A stretch of 64,000 nucleotides of DNA, from assembly GCA_027186245.1 (NCBI GenBank), contig CP114490.1, forward strand, positions 8,068,501 through 8,132,500, written 5' to 3'. The notes under the pieces are model-generated. The model made no database searches. It worked only from the letters and a program-made list of their open reading frames with translations, and was not told where the DNA came from. This DNA comes from Coriaria nepalensis (taxonomy: Eukaryota; Streptophyta; Magnoliopsida; Cucurbitales; Coriariaceae). Of this stretch, positions 35,721 to 47,944 are shown one piece after another (the stretch's first letter is position 1; each line of letters starts with the position of its first letter). Both the position numbers and the translations under genes were made by a program.

Positions 35721-36443
35721 TGTTGGACTTTTCCCTTTGGCTAAAAAGTGAAATGGATTAAAGGCCCAAAGCCCAAAAAATGCTTAATAAATGTAATTAA
35801 ATGCATCACACATTGGAAAGGGAGAAACTTTTCAAAGCATTTATAAGCGATTGCAAATAATAAGTATTTATAATAATAAATAAGGATTGGAATTTGACCG
35901 GGACTCGCACTCGCACACGCACACACGTGTGGCATAGGCGTAAGGTGCTTTTGACGCTTATTAGGCGCACTTGGCACTTTGCATGTTTGCGACGTGGTGG
36001 CCCATGGCAGCCAGCCGCCACGTGCGGTGGTTGACCGACGTAAAATTTATCGTACTATTTAAACTATTGACAGTTAAAACGGTTAGTTACAGTTAGAGTT
36101 TGAATTCCAAAAATTCAAATATATGATCGTTAAAATAGTTTAACTGTTTAAACGAAGAAGTGTGACTGTTCGTGAAACAGTATACTGTCTTATGAAAATG
36201 TGCCAAAATTTACTTATAAATACGAGAAATCTATAGAGAAGAAATAATCTCTTTTACCTATTTTTACTGTTAGAAATTGAGTATATTCCATAACAAAATT
36301 TCACTGTTGCTTATAAGGTTTTTGAAAAAGGTTGTCATATCCCGAAAATTATTTTTATAATAACCTAAAGTAATCTGTGAAAATATTATTTTTTAAAAAA
36401 ATATACTATTACATATTTCAACTATCGATCCCAAATTTTTTCA
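35721..36443 (+). repeat. 3' LTR of the integrase-less copia element
   Basis: Starts TGTTGGACTTTTCC directly after the polypurine tract and ends near TTTTTTCA. It contains a CACACGCACACACG stretch that is shorter in the 5' LTR, and a TATAAATA box near 36215. Confidence 0.85.
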
Positions 36444-37389
36444 ATAATTATTACTAATATAATAAAGTGTAACTCTCGCTCCCTGCCAAATTTAAATGTC
36501 CAAATGGGCACTAAAAGTAACAGTTACTAATAATGTCTGTATTTAATAATTACTTAGGATACGTAATGGATATACACGTGCATGGATAAAGGGACTTGTA
36601 GCTATTTCTAGATATCTTAGTTTTTGTCAGGGTTGTATTGTAAATTTTTTGAGATGTGCGTGTAAACACGTGTATTGAGTTCAATTCCCTTACAATCTCT
36701 TTAGAGTAAATTCTTTTAGGGTGAATTATACATTAATCATTTAAAATTTTATTGATATTATATATAAATTTTTTGATATTTTGATAATTATAAATTAATC
36801 TATTTTGATTTTTAATAAATTAAAAATAAATCTTTTCAAATATGCCTTTACTTATAAGTAAATTCTGGAATTTTAAAAATGATAAATGAATTTCTTCATA
36901 TTTATCTAACATTATAGATAAATTCTTTTAATTTCTCCCAAAAGTTTAATCTAATTATTAATTTTGATCGTTTAAAAAACTTCGATATTAGCTCTAAAGA
37001 GTAAGTAAAATGTATCCCTTGAAAATGCAAGCCATGGAGAGCTACTAGACTTGTGTCACTTGAAAATCATGTACACGACTGTGTGTTCCTATATTGCTTT
37101 CTCGGCTGCCATTCCAAAAAATTGTCTAGATTCAAATACATGTTAGTTTTGAATCTAGAGACTTATATAAAAATATATCATATGTTTAAATATCTATTGA
37201 ACATTCGAAAATGCGAATGTATTCTTATTGATGCAAATTAATTTTCCTTGATCATGCTGATCGGCTCAGGGTTTTAAGATGGTTGAATGGGTGATAGAAA
37301 CAATTGCAAGGCGATTGATCTGGCCTAGTGAGCGATTGTAGCTCTAATAATCTATAATAGTCATCGGAGGAAATGAAAAATGGATCATT
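36444..37389. other. Intergenic, no gene recognised
   Basis: AT-rich sequence between two retroelement blocks. A 62-codon frame at 37053-37241 has no recognisable motif. Confidence 0.35.
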
Positions 37390-38272
37390 GTGATTTTAAG
37401 GGTAAAATCATAATTTCACTTATAGTTTAATTATGAGGGTAAAATGATAATTATTAATTTATTAAATCTAATATTATAGTTAATTTAGCATAACTAAGTT
37501 TGACATTAATTTAACTATAAATTAATAAATTACATAGAAACTCTTATCTAATTATAAAAGGCTCCTAAGATCATTTTTAACAATTAGATAGTAAAGGGTT
37601 AAAGGACTAATTTTGTTAATTAGATTTTCACAAACCAAAATAATTAAAGGGTTGATTAACATACATAGATTAAATACCCCATGACACGAACGACCATGTA
37701 GCTGGGCTATGATCTATCATTCACTTAATTAGATTAAGAAAATTGTTGATCAGATTAACAGGTAACTAGGTCAAAGCAACATTTTAACTTTAAAGAAACA
37801 TAGAATCTAATGAAGTATTATAAATACCCCATTAGTATTGGCCAAAAATCATATACTCCTCCTCCCCTCTTGGCCAAAACCTTAGTGAGAGAAATACTAG
37901 TATTTTCACATCATTTTCCTCGAGCCTTTTGATTCATGAGTAGAATATCAAGGTAAAAAATAAACTGAGTGAATCAAGTCATATGGATAATGATTTAAAT
38001 GACGAATATATGGGCATCTACTCTTCCCTATAATTCATATTGCAAACGAAATCAAATTTATTTGCTTGCTCGCCTTGCTTGTCAAGATTGGTAATTTTTT
38101 TCTAATCTTGAACTTTATTTTGATGAGATTTATTGTATTTTCTGTAAAATTAATGTATATGTAATATATATTTATTGTATGATCATTCTTGGATTGGATT
38201 TATATTGTTACTTGGACTAGATCTGAAAATTTTAAATTACCATATCCGCTGCTCTATATGCATAAATCTTAA
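37390..38272 (+). mobile_element. 3' half of an LTR of the repeated family (copy C)
   Basis: Aligns with about 40905-41700, including GGTAAAATGATAATTATTAATTT, the GGCTAAAA/GGCCAAAA leader region and an end in CTTAACA at 38272. The 5' half is missing. Confidence 0.55.
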
Positions 38273-38339
38273 CACGGTAATGCAAAGATTTTAAGCCCAT
38301 TATATTCACTTAATTCGTTAAATGTAACTGTGACTAAGT

Positions 38340-38860
38340 CAACCTTTGACTATGTTAAAGTTTGTGAGGTATTTTTAAGGTGACATAAATACCTTTAGAA
38401 GCACTATATATACCTCATTATATGGTTGGCCGAACACTATAACAATTGCTTTTTCTTTCGCTGAAATTTTGAGTGAGAGAATAGAGTCTTTTCCCCTGAG
38501 ATTCTTAATTCACGAGTTGAATCATGAAGTAGAAATTAACCGAATTCATGTAGGAATTTTGTGTGGATTACGATTAGATGGTGAACACATGGGAACCTAC
38601 CATCTTCAACACATAGAGTTGTTGGATAAAATGTTCGATTTTGTAAATTGAGATCGCTCTAAGTATGATTGTATCTCAATCTATAAAGTTTCTTAGGGCA
38701 TTTATGCATTGATCGTTAAATGTATATTTGACAGGTATTTGTATGGGTTGATCTTAGTTTGTTTGTATGTACATGATCCAGGTATCATGTATGTGCAGAC
38801 TAACACTACCTATAGAGGAAACTTCATGGGAAAATTTGGATTCTTTTGTTGCATTGCACA
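38340..38860 (+). mobile_element. Further LTR end fragment (copy D)
   Basis: About 38390-38600 repeats the end region of copies C and E (ATAAATACC..., GAGTGAGAGAATAGAGTCTTTT, ATTCACGAGTTGAAT). It is shorter and more diverged. It directly precedes the gag remnant of the second copia element and may be its 5' LTR. Confidence 0.45.
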
Positions 38861-39199
38861 CATATTTTAACTTTAAGGACAAGGTCGATTTCAAGGGATG
38901 GGTATTGGTACAAGAGTAAAGGCAAGTAGACCAAAAAAATTGACTTCAGTTCCTAAGAGGTTATTAAGCTAGATGTCGTGTTGAGAAGAAGTTAAGTAGC
39001 CAACGTGTCATTTACTTAATGCACTTTGCACTTGTGAAATAAGCCAAAGAGAAGTTTGTAATGTTATAGAAGTTTTTAAGAGATATGAATATGTTTTCTG
39101 CAGTAAAAAAAAATTACTTTGGTCTATTTATAGAAGTTGATAATTGTGACTCTAGGTTAAAAGTGAAGGGAATATAATTGGATAAAAGTAAGCCCAGCC

Positions 39200-39740
39200 T
39201 ATCTTAAGGCAAAATTACAATTAACAGTAGCAGTAAAGTTGTGGTTAATTCACCCAAGCCTGCAAATTTTGAAAATGCTACTCTTGCTGAAACTAAAACT
39301 AGAAAGAGACGGAAGTGGAAGACAAATGATGAAATCTGTAGAGGCCATATTTTGAATATAATATGTGATTCATTATTTGATGTCTACCACATTTTTCCTA
39401 CTACAAAAAACTTCGACACAAATTGGAGATGAAATTCATGCAAGAGGACGCAACCAGTAAGATTCTTTTCTTTAAATTTAATAATTTTAAGATAGTTGAT
39501 GGTAGATCTATAATTGAACAATTTGCTAAGATAGAAAAAATCTTAAATCACTTTACATCACAAACCTGCAAATCTTGATAATCTTGCTAACAAACTTTGT
39601 TTTGGAGAAGATTTGTGCATGCAGAATGAAAATAAAGAATCTCATATTTCTAATGTGCATGGGATTGAAGAAGGACAATCTAGCAAGTCCTCAAAAAAGA
39701 TACATAATTATGAAAGTGTATGTCATTTAAGCGAATGAGT
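39200..39740 (+). pseudogene. Second copia element: gag remnant
   Basis: Encodes KTNDEICRGHILNIICDSLFD near 39325-39385, matching the gag block CRGHILNALSD of the element at 31807-36443, so the two are of one lineage. Stops and shifts are frequent. Towards 39720 the sequence VCHLSE marks the first half of a zinc knuckle, and the second half (GHYKFKC) appears only at about 41735, beyond an inserted LTR. Confidence 0.7.
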
Positions 39741-39783
39741 ATTTGATCCGATGGGGAAAATATTTTATATAATATTATCTTTA

Positions 39784-41700
39784 TGTAGAAATTAGTAAAA
39801 TATTATTTATTGTTATTAATAAAAGTTAGTTATTATTTATCAAATTTATTAATTTTATTGGAATTAATATTATATATTCTATTGCATATTATGATAAAGT
39901 CCAATATCTTGAGTTATGCACTCTAGAGATCATGATGGAAAAGACTCGAGTCGCTAAAAGCTCTTAAGATACAAACGGTTCATTATCATAGGATATCGAG
40001 AATTGACGTCGATTAATTCAGATAGACAATCATGTAGTTCATCACTTAATTATTAGGGTGAACAATCTCATAGCCAGTGGTGATAGTGGAATATTATTAT
40101 GATTGTGTGGACACTTAGTAAAGACTAAAGGTACAAAACGTGACACTTAGATAATTTTTAATGGTAATTAATACTAATTGTTAATGAGAATTATCTAGTG
40201 AATATTTTACATGTAATCCTTTGACCTGTGATACCATGATTTCCTTGAGTAATGAACTTCACACTTTAATATCATTCCAATTAGCTCTAGTCATGTGTGA
40301 ATACGGGGTGAACCGTTGGATATAAAATGTTGTGCGAGCAGGATTATGAGTAGTCAAGAGGGAATCCAACGCTTACATATTTAGAATAAGGTCCTATAGA
40401 TTATACACTTCATTGAATAATGAATCATTATAAAGTAATATAGTTTAAATGAGTTTCTGTAAATCTATTATTGATATTTAGTGAAGATATAATAGTCTAT
40501 GTCATTTGTATATTAGGATTTAACTATTAAACCATGCCCTAGGATGAATCGGGATACTAGCGAGATTGAATGATTGTTATTATAAGTATACGATAGTCAC
40601 AATAGGTTCATTCAGAAGATGGTACTTCTCATATTTTAGATAGTCTTGACACTTTGTTAGAAGTCAATCTTGATGTAAAGGTTTAAAATTAATTAATCAT
40701 GAGATGATTAAGTTAACTGTTTAATTTAAAATATCATTTTAGATTAAACAAATTTAATTTAGAATTAAATAAATTATTAAGATGTTTATGAAATCCTTTC
40801 CGAGCGTAATATAGAACATAATTGGTCACACACATAATGTTTGAGGTAACACAGTAAAGTTTGGTCGGAGAAAAAGGAAAAACAGAGCAAAATTATTTTA
40901 GGGGCAAAATGATAATTTGACTTATAGTTTGACTATGAATGTAAAATGATAATTATAAATTTGTTGTTATGCAACTCTGCTAGCACAACTAAGTGTGACA
41001 TTGAATTAATTGGAAATTAATAAATTACATATGAACTTTTATTTATTTATAAAGTGGCACTAAAGGTTCTTAATTAATAACCATTCATTAAAATGTTAAT
41101 GAGCCATATTATTAATTGGATTTACATGGGTCAAAGTTTATCGAAAGGTTGATTAAATAACCCATGGGTGGCTGGCCAGGCTATAGGCTTTAGCCCATCT
41201 CACATTTGTGTTTTAAGACAACTATGATTCTTCGTGAGATTAGAAAAATATGATTAAGCCTTTGCCTATAAATACAAGGCATGGTGGCTGAAATTCAGAA
41301 GCTCATCCCTAAGCTATTTAGCTAAAAATTATAGAGAAAAAATAGTATTTTCCTTTCCTTTTTCTTGAGCTTATTACCTAATGAATTGAGATATTAAGTA
41401 GAAAGTTAACTATGTGAAATGAATCGTATAGATAACGGTTAAAAGGTGAACACGTGAGTGTTTCCCTATCTTAATAAGAAGAGTTTTGTAATCAATAAGA
41501 GATGAATTCCTTTTGCCTAAATCTTGATTTAATTTTGATGGGATTTACTATATTTTATGTAAAATAGATTATATGTGATATAATTATTGTATGATCGATT
41601 TTGATAGAAATTGTGTATACTAAAATATGATCTGAATAAAATTTTTAATATTTCTTCTACTACATTTATTTTATTATATGCGTGCCTATATTTCCTAACA
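39784..41700 (+). mobile_element. Full-length LTR of the repeated family (copy E), inserted in gag
   Basis: Begins TGTAGAAATTAG, similar to copy A (TGTTAGATATTAG), and ends CTAACA at 41700, for about 1.9 kb. Its middle (39880-40580) matches the reverse complement of 62000-62720 almost continuously, for example AGATAATTTTTAATGGTAAT and TAATACTAATTGTTAATGA. Its 3' half matches copies A and C. No retroelement body is associated, so it behaves as a solo LTR. I did not find a matching target duplication. Confidence 0.7.
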
Positions 41701-41727
41701 AATCAATCCAACCATAACCCACAGAAC

Positions 41728-42839
41728 AAGAAGGACATTATAAGTTCAAGTGTGGATTTCTTAAAAAGAAGGAAGACAAGTAAGGATCATCGAGTGTAGG
41801 AAATAAAAATCTAGCTGTTATGCCTGAGGATAATAAAGCTTGGTGGGTTGATCCTGGCACTACTCTACATATTTTTTTTTAAATTAAGCCAATGTTCACG
41901 GTAAATTAAGCCAATGTTCATGATCTCGGAGATGGAAAAGTGGAATTAAAATTTACTTGTGGATGTAATGTAACTTTTACTAATATATTCTATATACCAG
42001 AAGTTAAGAATAATTTGGTTTTAGATAGTTCGTTAAACAAGTATGGATTTAAACTTAGTTCTTAGGCTGATAAGTTTGTACTTTCTAAAGAAGGTATGTT
42101 TATAGAAAGGGAATATTTATGTGAAGGTATGTTCAAACTCAATATTGATATTGATAATAATGTTGATATTTATGTTTATATGGTTGAGTCTTCTTTTTCT
42201 TTGGTATCATAGATTAGGACATTTATATTTTAAAAGATTACATGATATGGTTAAAATGGAATTATTACTATATTTCGAAAACTCCAAACTCCAAAATAAA
42301 TGTCAAAACTCCAAAATAAAAACAAGTCCTTGATGAACCAAAAAAGACTTAAGAAAATAATAGTGAGAAGTCATTGAACTTCGAATGAGTAAAAGGGCAA
42401 GAAGTTTCAGATATGTATAGTTCTGATTTTTTCATGTTCCGTGTCGAAGGAACACAAGAATCAATTAGTAATCGAGTTTATTACCTCAATCAAAAGTTAC
42501 CCATAACCTTTCAAGAAGCAATGGAATCACAAGATATTACATTTTGGAAGGAAGCTATAAATAATAAAATTGATTCAATTATGGAAAACAAAAAGAAAAT
42601 GAAGTGCATGGAATTATTGACAACTTTAAAGTAAGGAATGTTGCTAAAATCTTTACTCAAAAGTAAGGTATCAATTATTTTGATGCATATACACTAGTGA
42701 TAAGATTTGCCATAATAAGAGTGCTCGTTGCACTTGCTTCAATTTATAAAATGGTAATTCATCAAATGGACGATGAACCAATATTTCTAAATGTTAAATT
42801 AGATGAAGAAATACATATGGAACAACCTGAAGCTTTTAT
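41728..42839 (+). pseudogene. Second copia element: protease, integrase start and RT beginning
   Basis: Resumes the element after copy E: GHYKFKC near 41735, protease WWVDPGTTLHI near 41850 (active site DSGAT-like, here DPGTT), then LVLDSSLNKYGFKL and EGMFIEREYLCEGMF. Near 42200 comes a fragment resembling the integrase zinc region (YRLGHLYFKRLHDMVKM). Integrase core is missing, as in the first element. From 42480 the pre-RT sequence begins (FQEAMESQDITFWKEAINN), then IHMEQPEAFIV up to the insertion at 42840. Several stops are present. Confidence 0.75.
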
Positions 42840-45495
42840 TGTAAACCCCCTGGATTTTGGATGTTGATAGGTAAATAAATTATAGCTAATTAACTTTGAA
42901 GTAGTATAGTTTCTTAAATAATTAAAATTCAGAAAGTATAAAGTAAGCACTAAAAGTAAAATGTATATATATATATATACATATATAGTAAAATCTAGTA
43001 TTTATATATGTGTATATAAACATATATATATATATATAAGGTGTTAACAGGATATGGCCGCCGCCTCAGTAAGTGACTAAGTCTTACTAAGTAATAAGTA
43101 AATAAAAAGAAAAAAAAAATTTTAAAAAAAATGAAATGAATAGTAGTATGAATTAGCGAAAGTAGCAAGCAGGAGATGTCATCGTATGCGGATGATTAAG
43201 TCCACCTCCTGCTTCAAAACTAAAGTTAATAACCATTTTAAATCTGATTTGGATAAAAAGGACCCTCACTGTAGATCATCTTCTTCAATAGAAAACATAG
43301 TTGCTTCTGATTTTTTGCGCTCGTCTAGAAAGAGGTCAAACAAGAAGTTAGATTATAATTAAGGGTCAGACGTAACAAGTTGTTACGAGTAAGTAAACGG
43401 CCGATCTCTACCTTCTTAAGTTATGGATATGATTCATTGATATCCTGTAATTAGCGTACGTTATTGTAACTAGATAGGAAAATTCATATCTGTAGGGATT
43501 AATAAAAATATGAAGCTAATAATTAGAATATTCAGAGTATGATTAGCTAATGGGGTATGTGTTTAAGTTGCAATCTGGAAGTGAAGTATGAAGTGTGTAA
43601 AAAATTGGATTAGAATAGAGAACTATAGGTTCTTTTATCTATACACTATTGGCCATGATAAGTTTTATGATGAATTCTAAAACTTTACAAAATAAAACTA
43701 GATATTGTACCCTTCAAATTGATATAAGATTTGAAATTTTAAGACATTGGATCGTGGAGTTAAGAAAATTTAGAAGTTAACATGAAAGGGTCGACGGGGT
43801 TAATGCTTTCAATAAGCAAAAGGGTCGATGGATCGATGAAGTCGATGTCCTCAATAAGCAAAAGGGTTGATGGGTGGGCGGAGTCGACGCGTCAATGCCT
43901 TCAATAAGCAAAAGGGTAGAAGGTTCGATGGGGTTGACGCCTTCAATATGCACTAGCTAAATGTACTCCACGGGTCGACGAGGTCGATGGGTCTATGAGC
44001 CTACAGGTCGATGTATGTTATATTAGACAGTCTTAAAACTTAAAACAAATGGATTTCGAAGGGACAAATATACGAATCTTGAGCTGCAATTTACACAACA
44101 TCTTAAGATGTTGGTAGAGAATACCTTCAAGATTTCAGAATGTTATATCACACCAAGGGCTAAAAACAAGGTTTAAACCTAGACAATTGAAAACAGAAAA
44201 GTAAACCGAAGGAAACTGAAACTATGCAACTAGAATGAATGAAATAAGATATATGTTAAATAATTGAAATATGAGTAAAGGAAGGTTATAGACCTCACAT
44301 AAGAGGCATAAATGAGTGGGAACAAGGGTTACTCACTTAATCAAGTAAGTTATAAGAAAATAGTTAGGGCTAGATTCTTAAAAATAAATGAGAAATGCAT
44401 AATAAGATAAGTTAACTATCTAGAAAAGCTTACGGAAGGTTAAGTTTTTATTAAGCTAAGTTAAATTCTTGATTGTATGGGTAAACAACGGACCTAGTGT
44501 TCGTGAAGTATGCAATCCTTAAAGAAAAGCTTGGAAACTAGGTAAGTACAAATCTCACATACGACATGGAAAGTATTTTGAAATGTGATGAGTTGTTTTT
44601 AATGATTACATGGTTGCTCATGTATGAATTGATTTGTAGTCATGAAATGAATGATTGTGATGAGTGGTAAAATTGTTATTGTTGTTGTTATAGAATGTTC
44701 TTGAACAACATATGCACTCATGAGCATAATACAACGTTACCTCATATTTCATGTTGAGAAATTAAGAGGTGTATGAAGAGAGAAAGAAATGAGATAAATT
44801 AAGTTATGTCATACTGACTTGAAGGAAGGGCACGATGCCCAATGAAGAGTGGCTTATGATAATGCATGCCAAGGCATGAAAATGAAAAGATTATGATTAA
44901 GATTGTATTGGGCTGCTCCCCTAGCTTTTCATTGGTCGAGCCCTCAACTAGTACGTACACAGGGCCCAAATAAAAGAAAAGGTAAGAAAGAATAAAAAAG
45001 ATTAAGAAAGAATAAAAAAGATTAAGAAAGAAGCATGTCATCATCTTTATGAAGAGTACGAGTCTAAGATTATATCATATGTTATATGCCTCATATATCA
45101 TATGCATTCACAACTACTTTGTGAAATAAGTTTGTACTTGCTGAGCGAAAACTCACGTCTTACATTTCATGTTGTAAGTACTAAGAGTAAGTAACTGATT
45201 TAGTTACTCTGACATGGTTGTTGGGGAAGCATGATGATGGTAGAGGTAGTAGTGGTACAAGGACTGTAGCAATGCTGTAAACTTCCACTTTAAAATTGTA
45301 AAGAGTAATTGATATAAATATTTTGGTGCGTTGTGTAGACTTAGGCAACATTTTGAGAATAGCATGATAACACTCTTTTCCTAAATATGATAAATTTTGT
45401 TATGAGGTAAGAAATCTTCTTAATGAAGAAAAAAAAAATATGATTTAAGAGAAAAAGTTAGTATTATAACAGTTCGGACAGCGTAGGTCGCTACA
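42840..45495 (+). mobile_element. 2,656-bp solo LTR (probable Ty3/gypsy) with TTTAT target duplication
   Basis: Starts TGTAAACCCCCTGG at 42840 and ends GTCGCTACA at 45495, with TG...CA ends. It is flanked by TTTAT on both sides (42835-42839 and 45496-45500), a perfect 5-bp target duplication. The copia reading frame resumes exactly after the second TTTAT. The TGTA...TACA ends and the length resemble LTRs of the Tekay/Del chromoviruses, but that placement is an inference. It contains a tandem array at 43785-44030 and (TA)n tracts at 42961-43040. No coding frame is recognised in it. Confidence 0.8.
43785..44030 (+). repeat. GTCGA-rich tandem repeat inside the solo LTR
   Basis: Units of 42 to 50 bp are marked by TCAATAAGCAAAAGGG at 43809, 43851 and 43901 and a diverged TCAATATGCA at 43943. 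Each is followed by GGTCGATGG/GTCGACG words. The array is GC-richer than its surroundings. Confidence 0.75.
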
Positions 45496-46000
45496 TTTAT
45501 TGTATTTAGTCAAGAACATAAGATGTGTAAATTTATTACTCCTTATATGGACTAAAACAAGCACCCAAGCAGTGGCACAAAAAATTTGATAATGTCATAT
45601 TTGCTAATTATTTTAAGATTAATAAAATTGACATTTGTGTCTACAATAAGTTTGACGAAGGAAATGGTGTCATATTGACCTTTGGATATGAGAGGCATAT
45701 ATCATCCTTGGTATTAGAATATTGAGAGATCAAGAAAGTATAACACTTTCTCAATCTCATCATATGAACATTATTTCCTCAACGCTTTTTGATCCAAACA
45801 TGAACATTATTTCAAAATGTTGGAAATCATGTATCACAATTATAATATGAAAAAATGATAAGATGCATGTTGTACACAACGATACGTACAATGCTAGATA
45901 TAGCTTATGCGATTGGCATAATGAGTAAATACACAAGTAATCTGAGTGGCATGCATTGGTATGTAATGATTCAATTGCAACAAACTGTTATTTATATATA
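45496..46000 (+). pseudogene. Second copia element: RT continuation
   Basis: Continues the RT interrupted at 42839 with EHKMCKF, then LYGLKQAPKQWHKKFDNVIF near 45540-45600 and TMLDIAYAIGIMSKYTSNL near 45890. Many stops and frameshifts are present. It fades out near 46000 before a (TA)n tract. Confidence 0.75.
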
Positions 46001-46003
46001 TAA

Positions 46004-46045
46004 TTTTCAGAAGTGTTTATAATTGAGAGGGAATGGAATGAAATA

Positions 46046-46076
<31 letters not shown>

Positions 46077-46329
46077 TTTTATAAAAAGTATTTTTATTAT
46101 ATTAATTAATTTTTTTTTATAATCATAAATATATTAAAACACTCACTTCTTCTAAAAAAAATTAATCTTCCCATTCTTTATTAAAAAATATCTAAAAATT
46201 AAAAAGAAATTTTAAAAATTCTTCCTTTTTTTCCTTTAATGAAACTCCCTTCTTCTCTCTTCTCCATCCAAACAATGGGAGCCATGAGAGTCCATTTCTA
46301 ATACAAATAAAAACAAAAGTTTCAAAAGA
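46004..46329. other. Low-complexity AT sequence with (TA)n
   Basis: Contains a (TA)n run at about 46042-46068 and T-rich sequence. Nothing coding. The tRNA gene follows. Confidence 0.5.
46324..46327 (-). terminator. RNA polymerase III terminator of the tRNA gene
   Basis: Four T residues on the minus strand, three bases after the tRNA 3' end at 46330. This is the minimal Pol III stop. Confidence 0.6.
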
Positions 46330-46403
46330 TGGCCCATGCAGGTCTCGAACCTGCGACTTTCGCGTTATTAGCACGACGCTCTAACCAACTGAGCTAATAG
46401 GCC
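46330..46403 (-). tRNA. trnI-AAU: tRNA-Ile (anticodon AAT)
   Basis: A 74-nt cloverleaf on the minus strand, without intron. The 5' end GGCCTAT (46403-46397) pairs with ATGGGCC at the 3' end, leaving A73 at 46330. The A box TAGCTCAGTTGG and B box GGTTCGAGACC are intact. The anticodon loop CTAATAA puts AAT at 46369-46367, read as IAU after editing. CCA is not encoded, as expected for a nuclear gene. One base of the acceptor stem makes a U5-G68 wobble pair where I recall C-G as typical in plants. The gene is flanked by decayed repeats but looks functional. Confidence 0.95.
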
Positions 46404-47347
46404 ACCGTATGGTAGGTGAATGCAAATTAGGAATTGGTTATTTAGATGAGGATTTGGCAGCTAGATGTTCTTCGACATTTGATTTAAAGTAATGTCTACT
46501 TTTGATTTTCCTCCATCATTTTTCAGAAGGAATTGCACAAAACTAAATAAAGGGAATAGATTCGCATTCTCTAAGGTGGAATCTAAGAGTAATATATTCC
46601 GAAAGCAAGTGTTACATTTTTTTATTATAAACCAAACAGCAGGAAGCATTTTTATATCAATCAAAAGGTATTATTTATCCTTGATGACCGGTCTTGTCTT
46701 CAAAGAAAGCTTTGATGGGAATGACCAAATGACTTCGTCAATCACCTTAGCTGCTCTATTTGTTCCATTATCTTCTGTTCAGGCACTAGAACAGAAACCA
46801 TATAAACACAACTTAGATCTGAAATGAAATATTATGCCATGTCTCTTATTTTAGTCCTCATGCAACTTTGCATGATTCTTTATCTCACTTTTATCTTTTA
46901 TTTAGCCGCCATGAGATCTTGAAACTGCTCACTTTTAATCTGTAATGATGTTTTTGTTTTTCTCATGAAAAACTGGATAATACTAATAAATTATCCAAAA
47001 TGGACTACTAAAGTACCCTAATGATAAATTTTTGTAATTAATCATAAATTTACATAAAAACTTGATGAAATAATTTATATAATATATAAAATATTATAAT
47101 TAATCGATTTAAATCAAATCTATCTTAAAAATAAAAATATATAAAATAGGGTCATATGTAAAACGTAGTAATATCAATGTGTATTGTGGGGCTCCTTTTT
47201 TCATTATACCATGTTAGAGTGTGTATGTTGTGACATGAAACGTCTTCAACTCACTGTGTTTCTTTTCTTAGTGGGATGTGACTTTTAGGTTGGGTAATAG
47301 GAATTTCTTTTTTCCTTTTTTTTTTTTTTCTTACTCAAACTAATTAA
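46404..47347. other. Intergenic, no gene recognised
   Basis: A 111-codon plus frame at 46492-46827 has no motif I know and is not supported. The remainder is AT-rich. Confidence 0.35.
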
Positions 47348-47944
47348 TAGAGGTGTTAAAATGGTAAGTCTAGCCCACGCTAGAGTTTTTACTATTTAAG
47401 ATCAGCAGGGTTGGATTGGTTCTTGTAAAAATGAATCTAGTTCGGCTCTGCCCGTTTAGTAAAAATATTCCTAAGTCCGGACTTGTAGCCTATTGGGTTT
47501 ATCTCGAGTTAGGCTTATGAAACGGGTTTAAAATGGGTTGGCCCATGGACCTAGTCATTTTTAAAATTAAATATTAATAAATTAAATATTATAATAAATA
47601 AAAACTTTATTGTATATTAATATATAATATAAAAATGATTTTGTTAAAAAAAATCTTCTAACCTTAAAGAGAAAAAAATGAAACTTATAATAAAACTATA
47701 AATAAAAAAATAAATCAATAATAAAAGTTCATTAATAAACTATAAATTATATTATATTATCTATTTATTAATAATGAATTACAAAACTAGTTCTCACCTC
47801 AAAAATTTATCTTCTAAGAATATATTGTTCATTATAAATTTTATAAAAATAAAAAATTGAAATATATAGACTTCCACGACCTGAGCTGAGCTTTTGATGA
47901 CCCACGGGCCGACCAAAAAAATTCATCCTATTTTGATACCTCTA
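47348..47944. mobile_element. hAT-like MITE (597 bp)
   Basis: The left end TAGAGGTGTTAAAATGG and the reverse complement of the right end (TAGAGGTATCAAAATAGG) are near-identical terminal inverted repeats. The flanks CTAATTAA and CCGATCAA are 8 bp long and differ by three transitions only, as expected for an old 8-bp hAT target duplication. There is no coding capacity. The subterminal sequence is rich in GGCCC/GGGTT words, typical of hAT ends. The left end also matches the end of the larger hAT at 51861. Confidence 0.7.

Larger units (their letters stand above)
31807..36443 (+). mobile_element. Copia retrotransposon with two LTRs but no integrase
   Basis: The 5' LTR is about 31807-32447 and the 3' LTR 35721-36443. 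They align throughout, but the 3' copy has about 80 extra bases around 35930-36010, so they have diverged. The internal region runs gag, protease, then directly reverse transcriptase and RNase H. The integrase expected between protease and RT is absent, with the join near 33595. A polypurine tract (AATGGGGGAT) sits immediately before the 3' LTR. After the 5' LTR I see no match to the initiator-tRNA primer site, and the gag ATG comes only 25 nt later. Stops break gag and pol. The element is therefore non-autonomous and old. No convincing 5-bp target duplication was found at the ends. Confidence 0.88.

Noticed and set aside
42844..45495. Insertion read as a Mutator element because TTTATTGTA repeats on both sides
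   Set aside because: The ends fit TG...CA with a 5-bp TTTAT duplication, and the extra TGTA match is shared by the LTR start and the host sequence. No terminal inverted repeat is present.
46492..46827. 111-codon plus-strand frame
   Set aside because: No motif, no promoter context and surrounding repeats; open by chance in AT-rich DNA.
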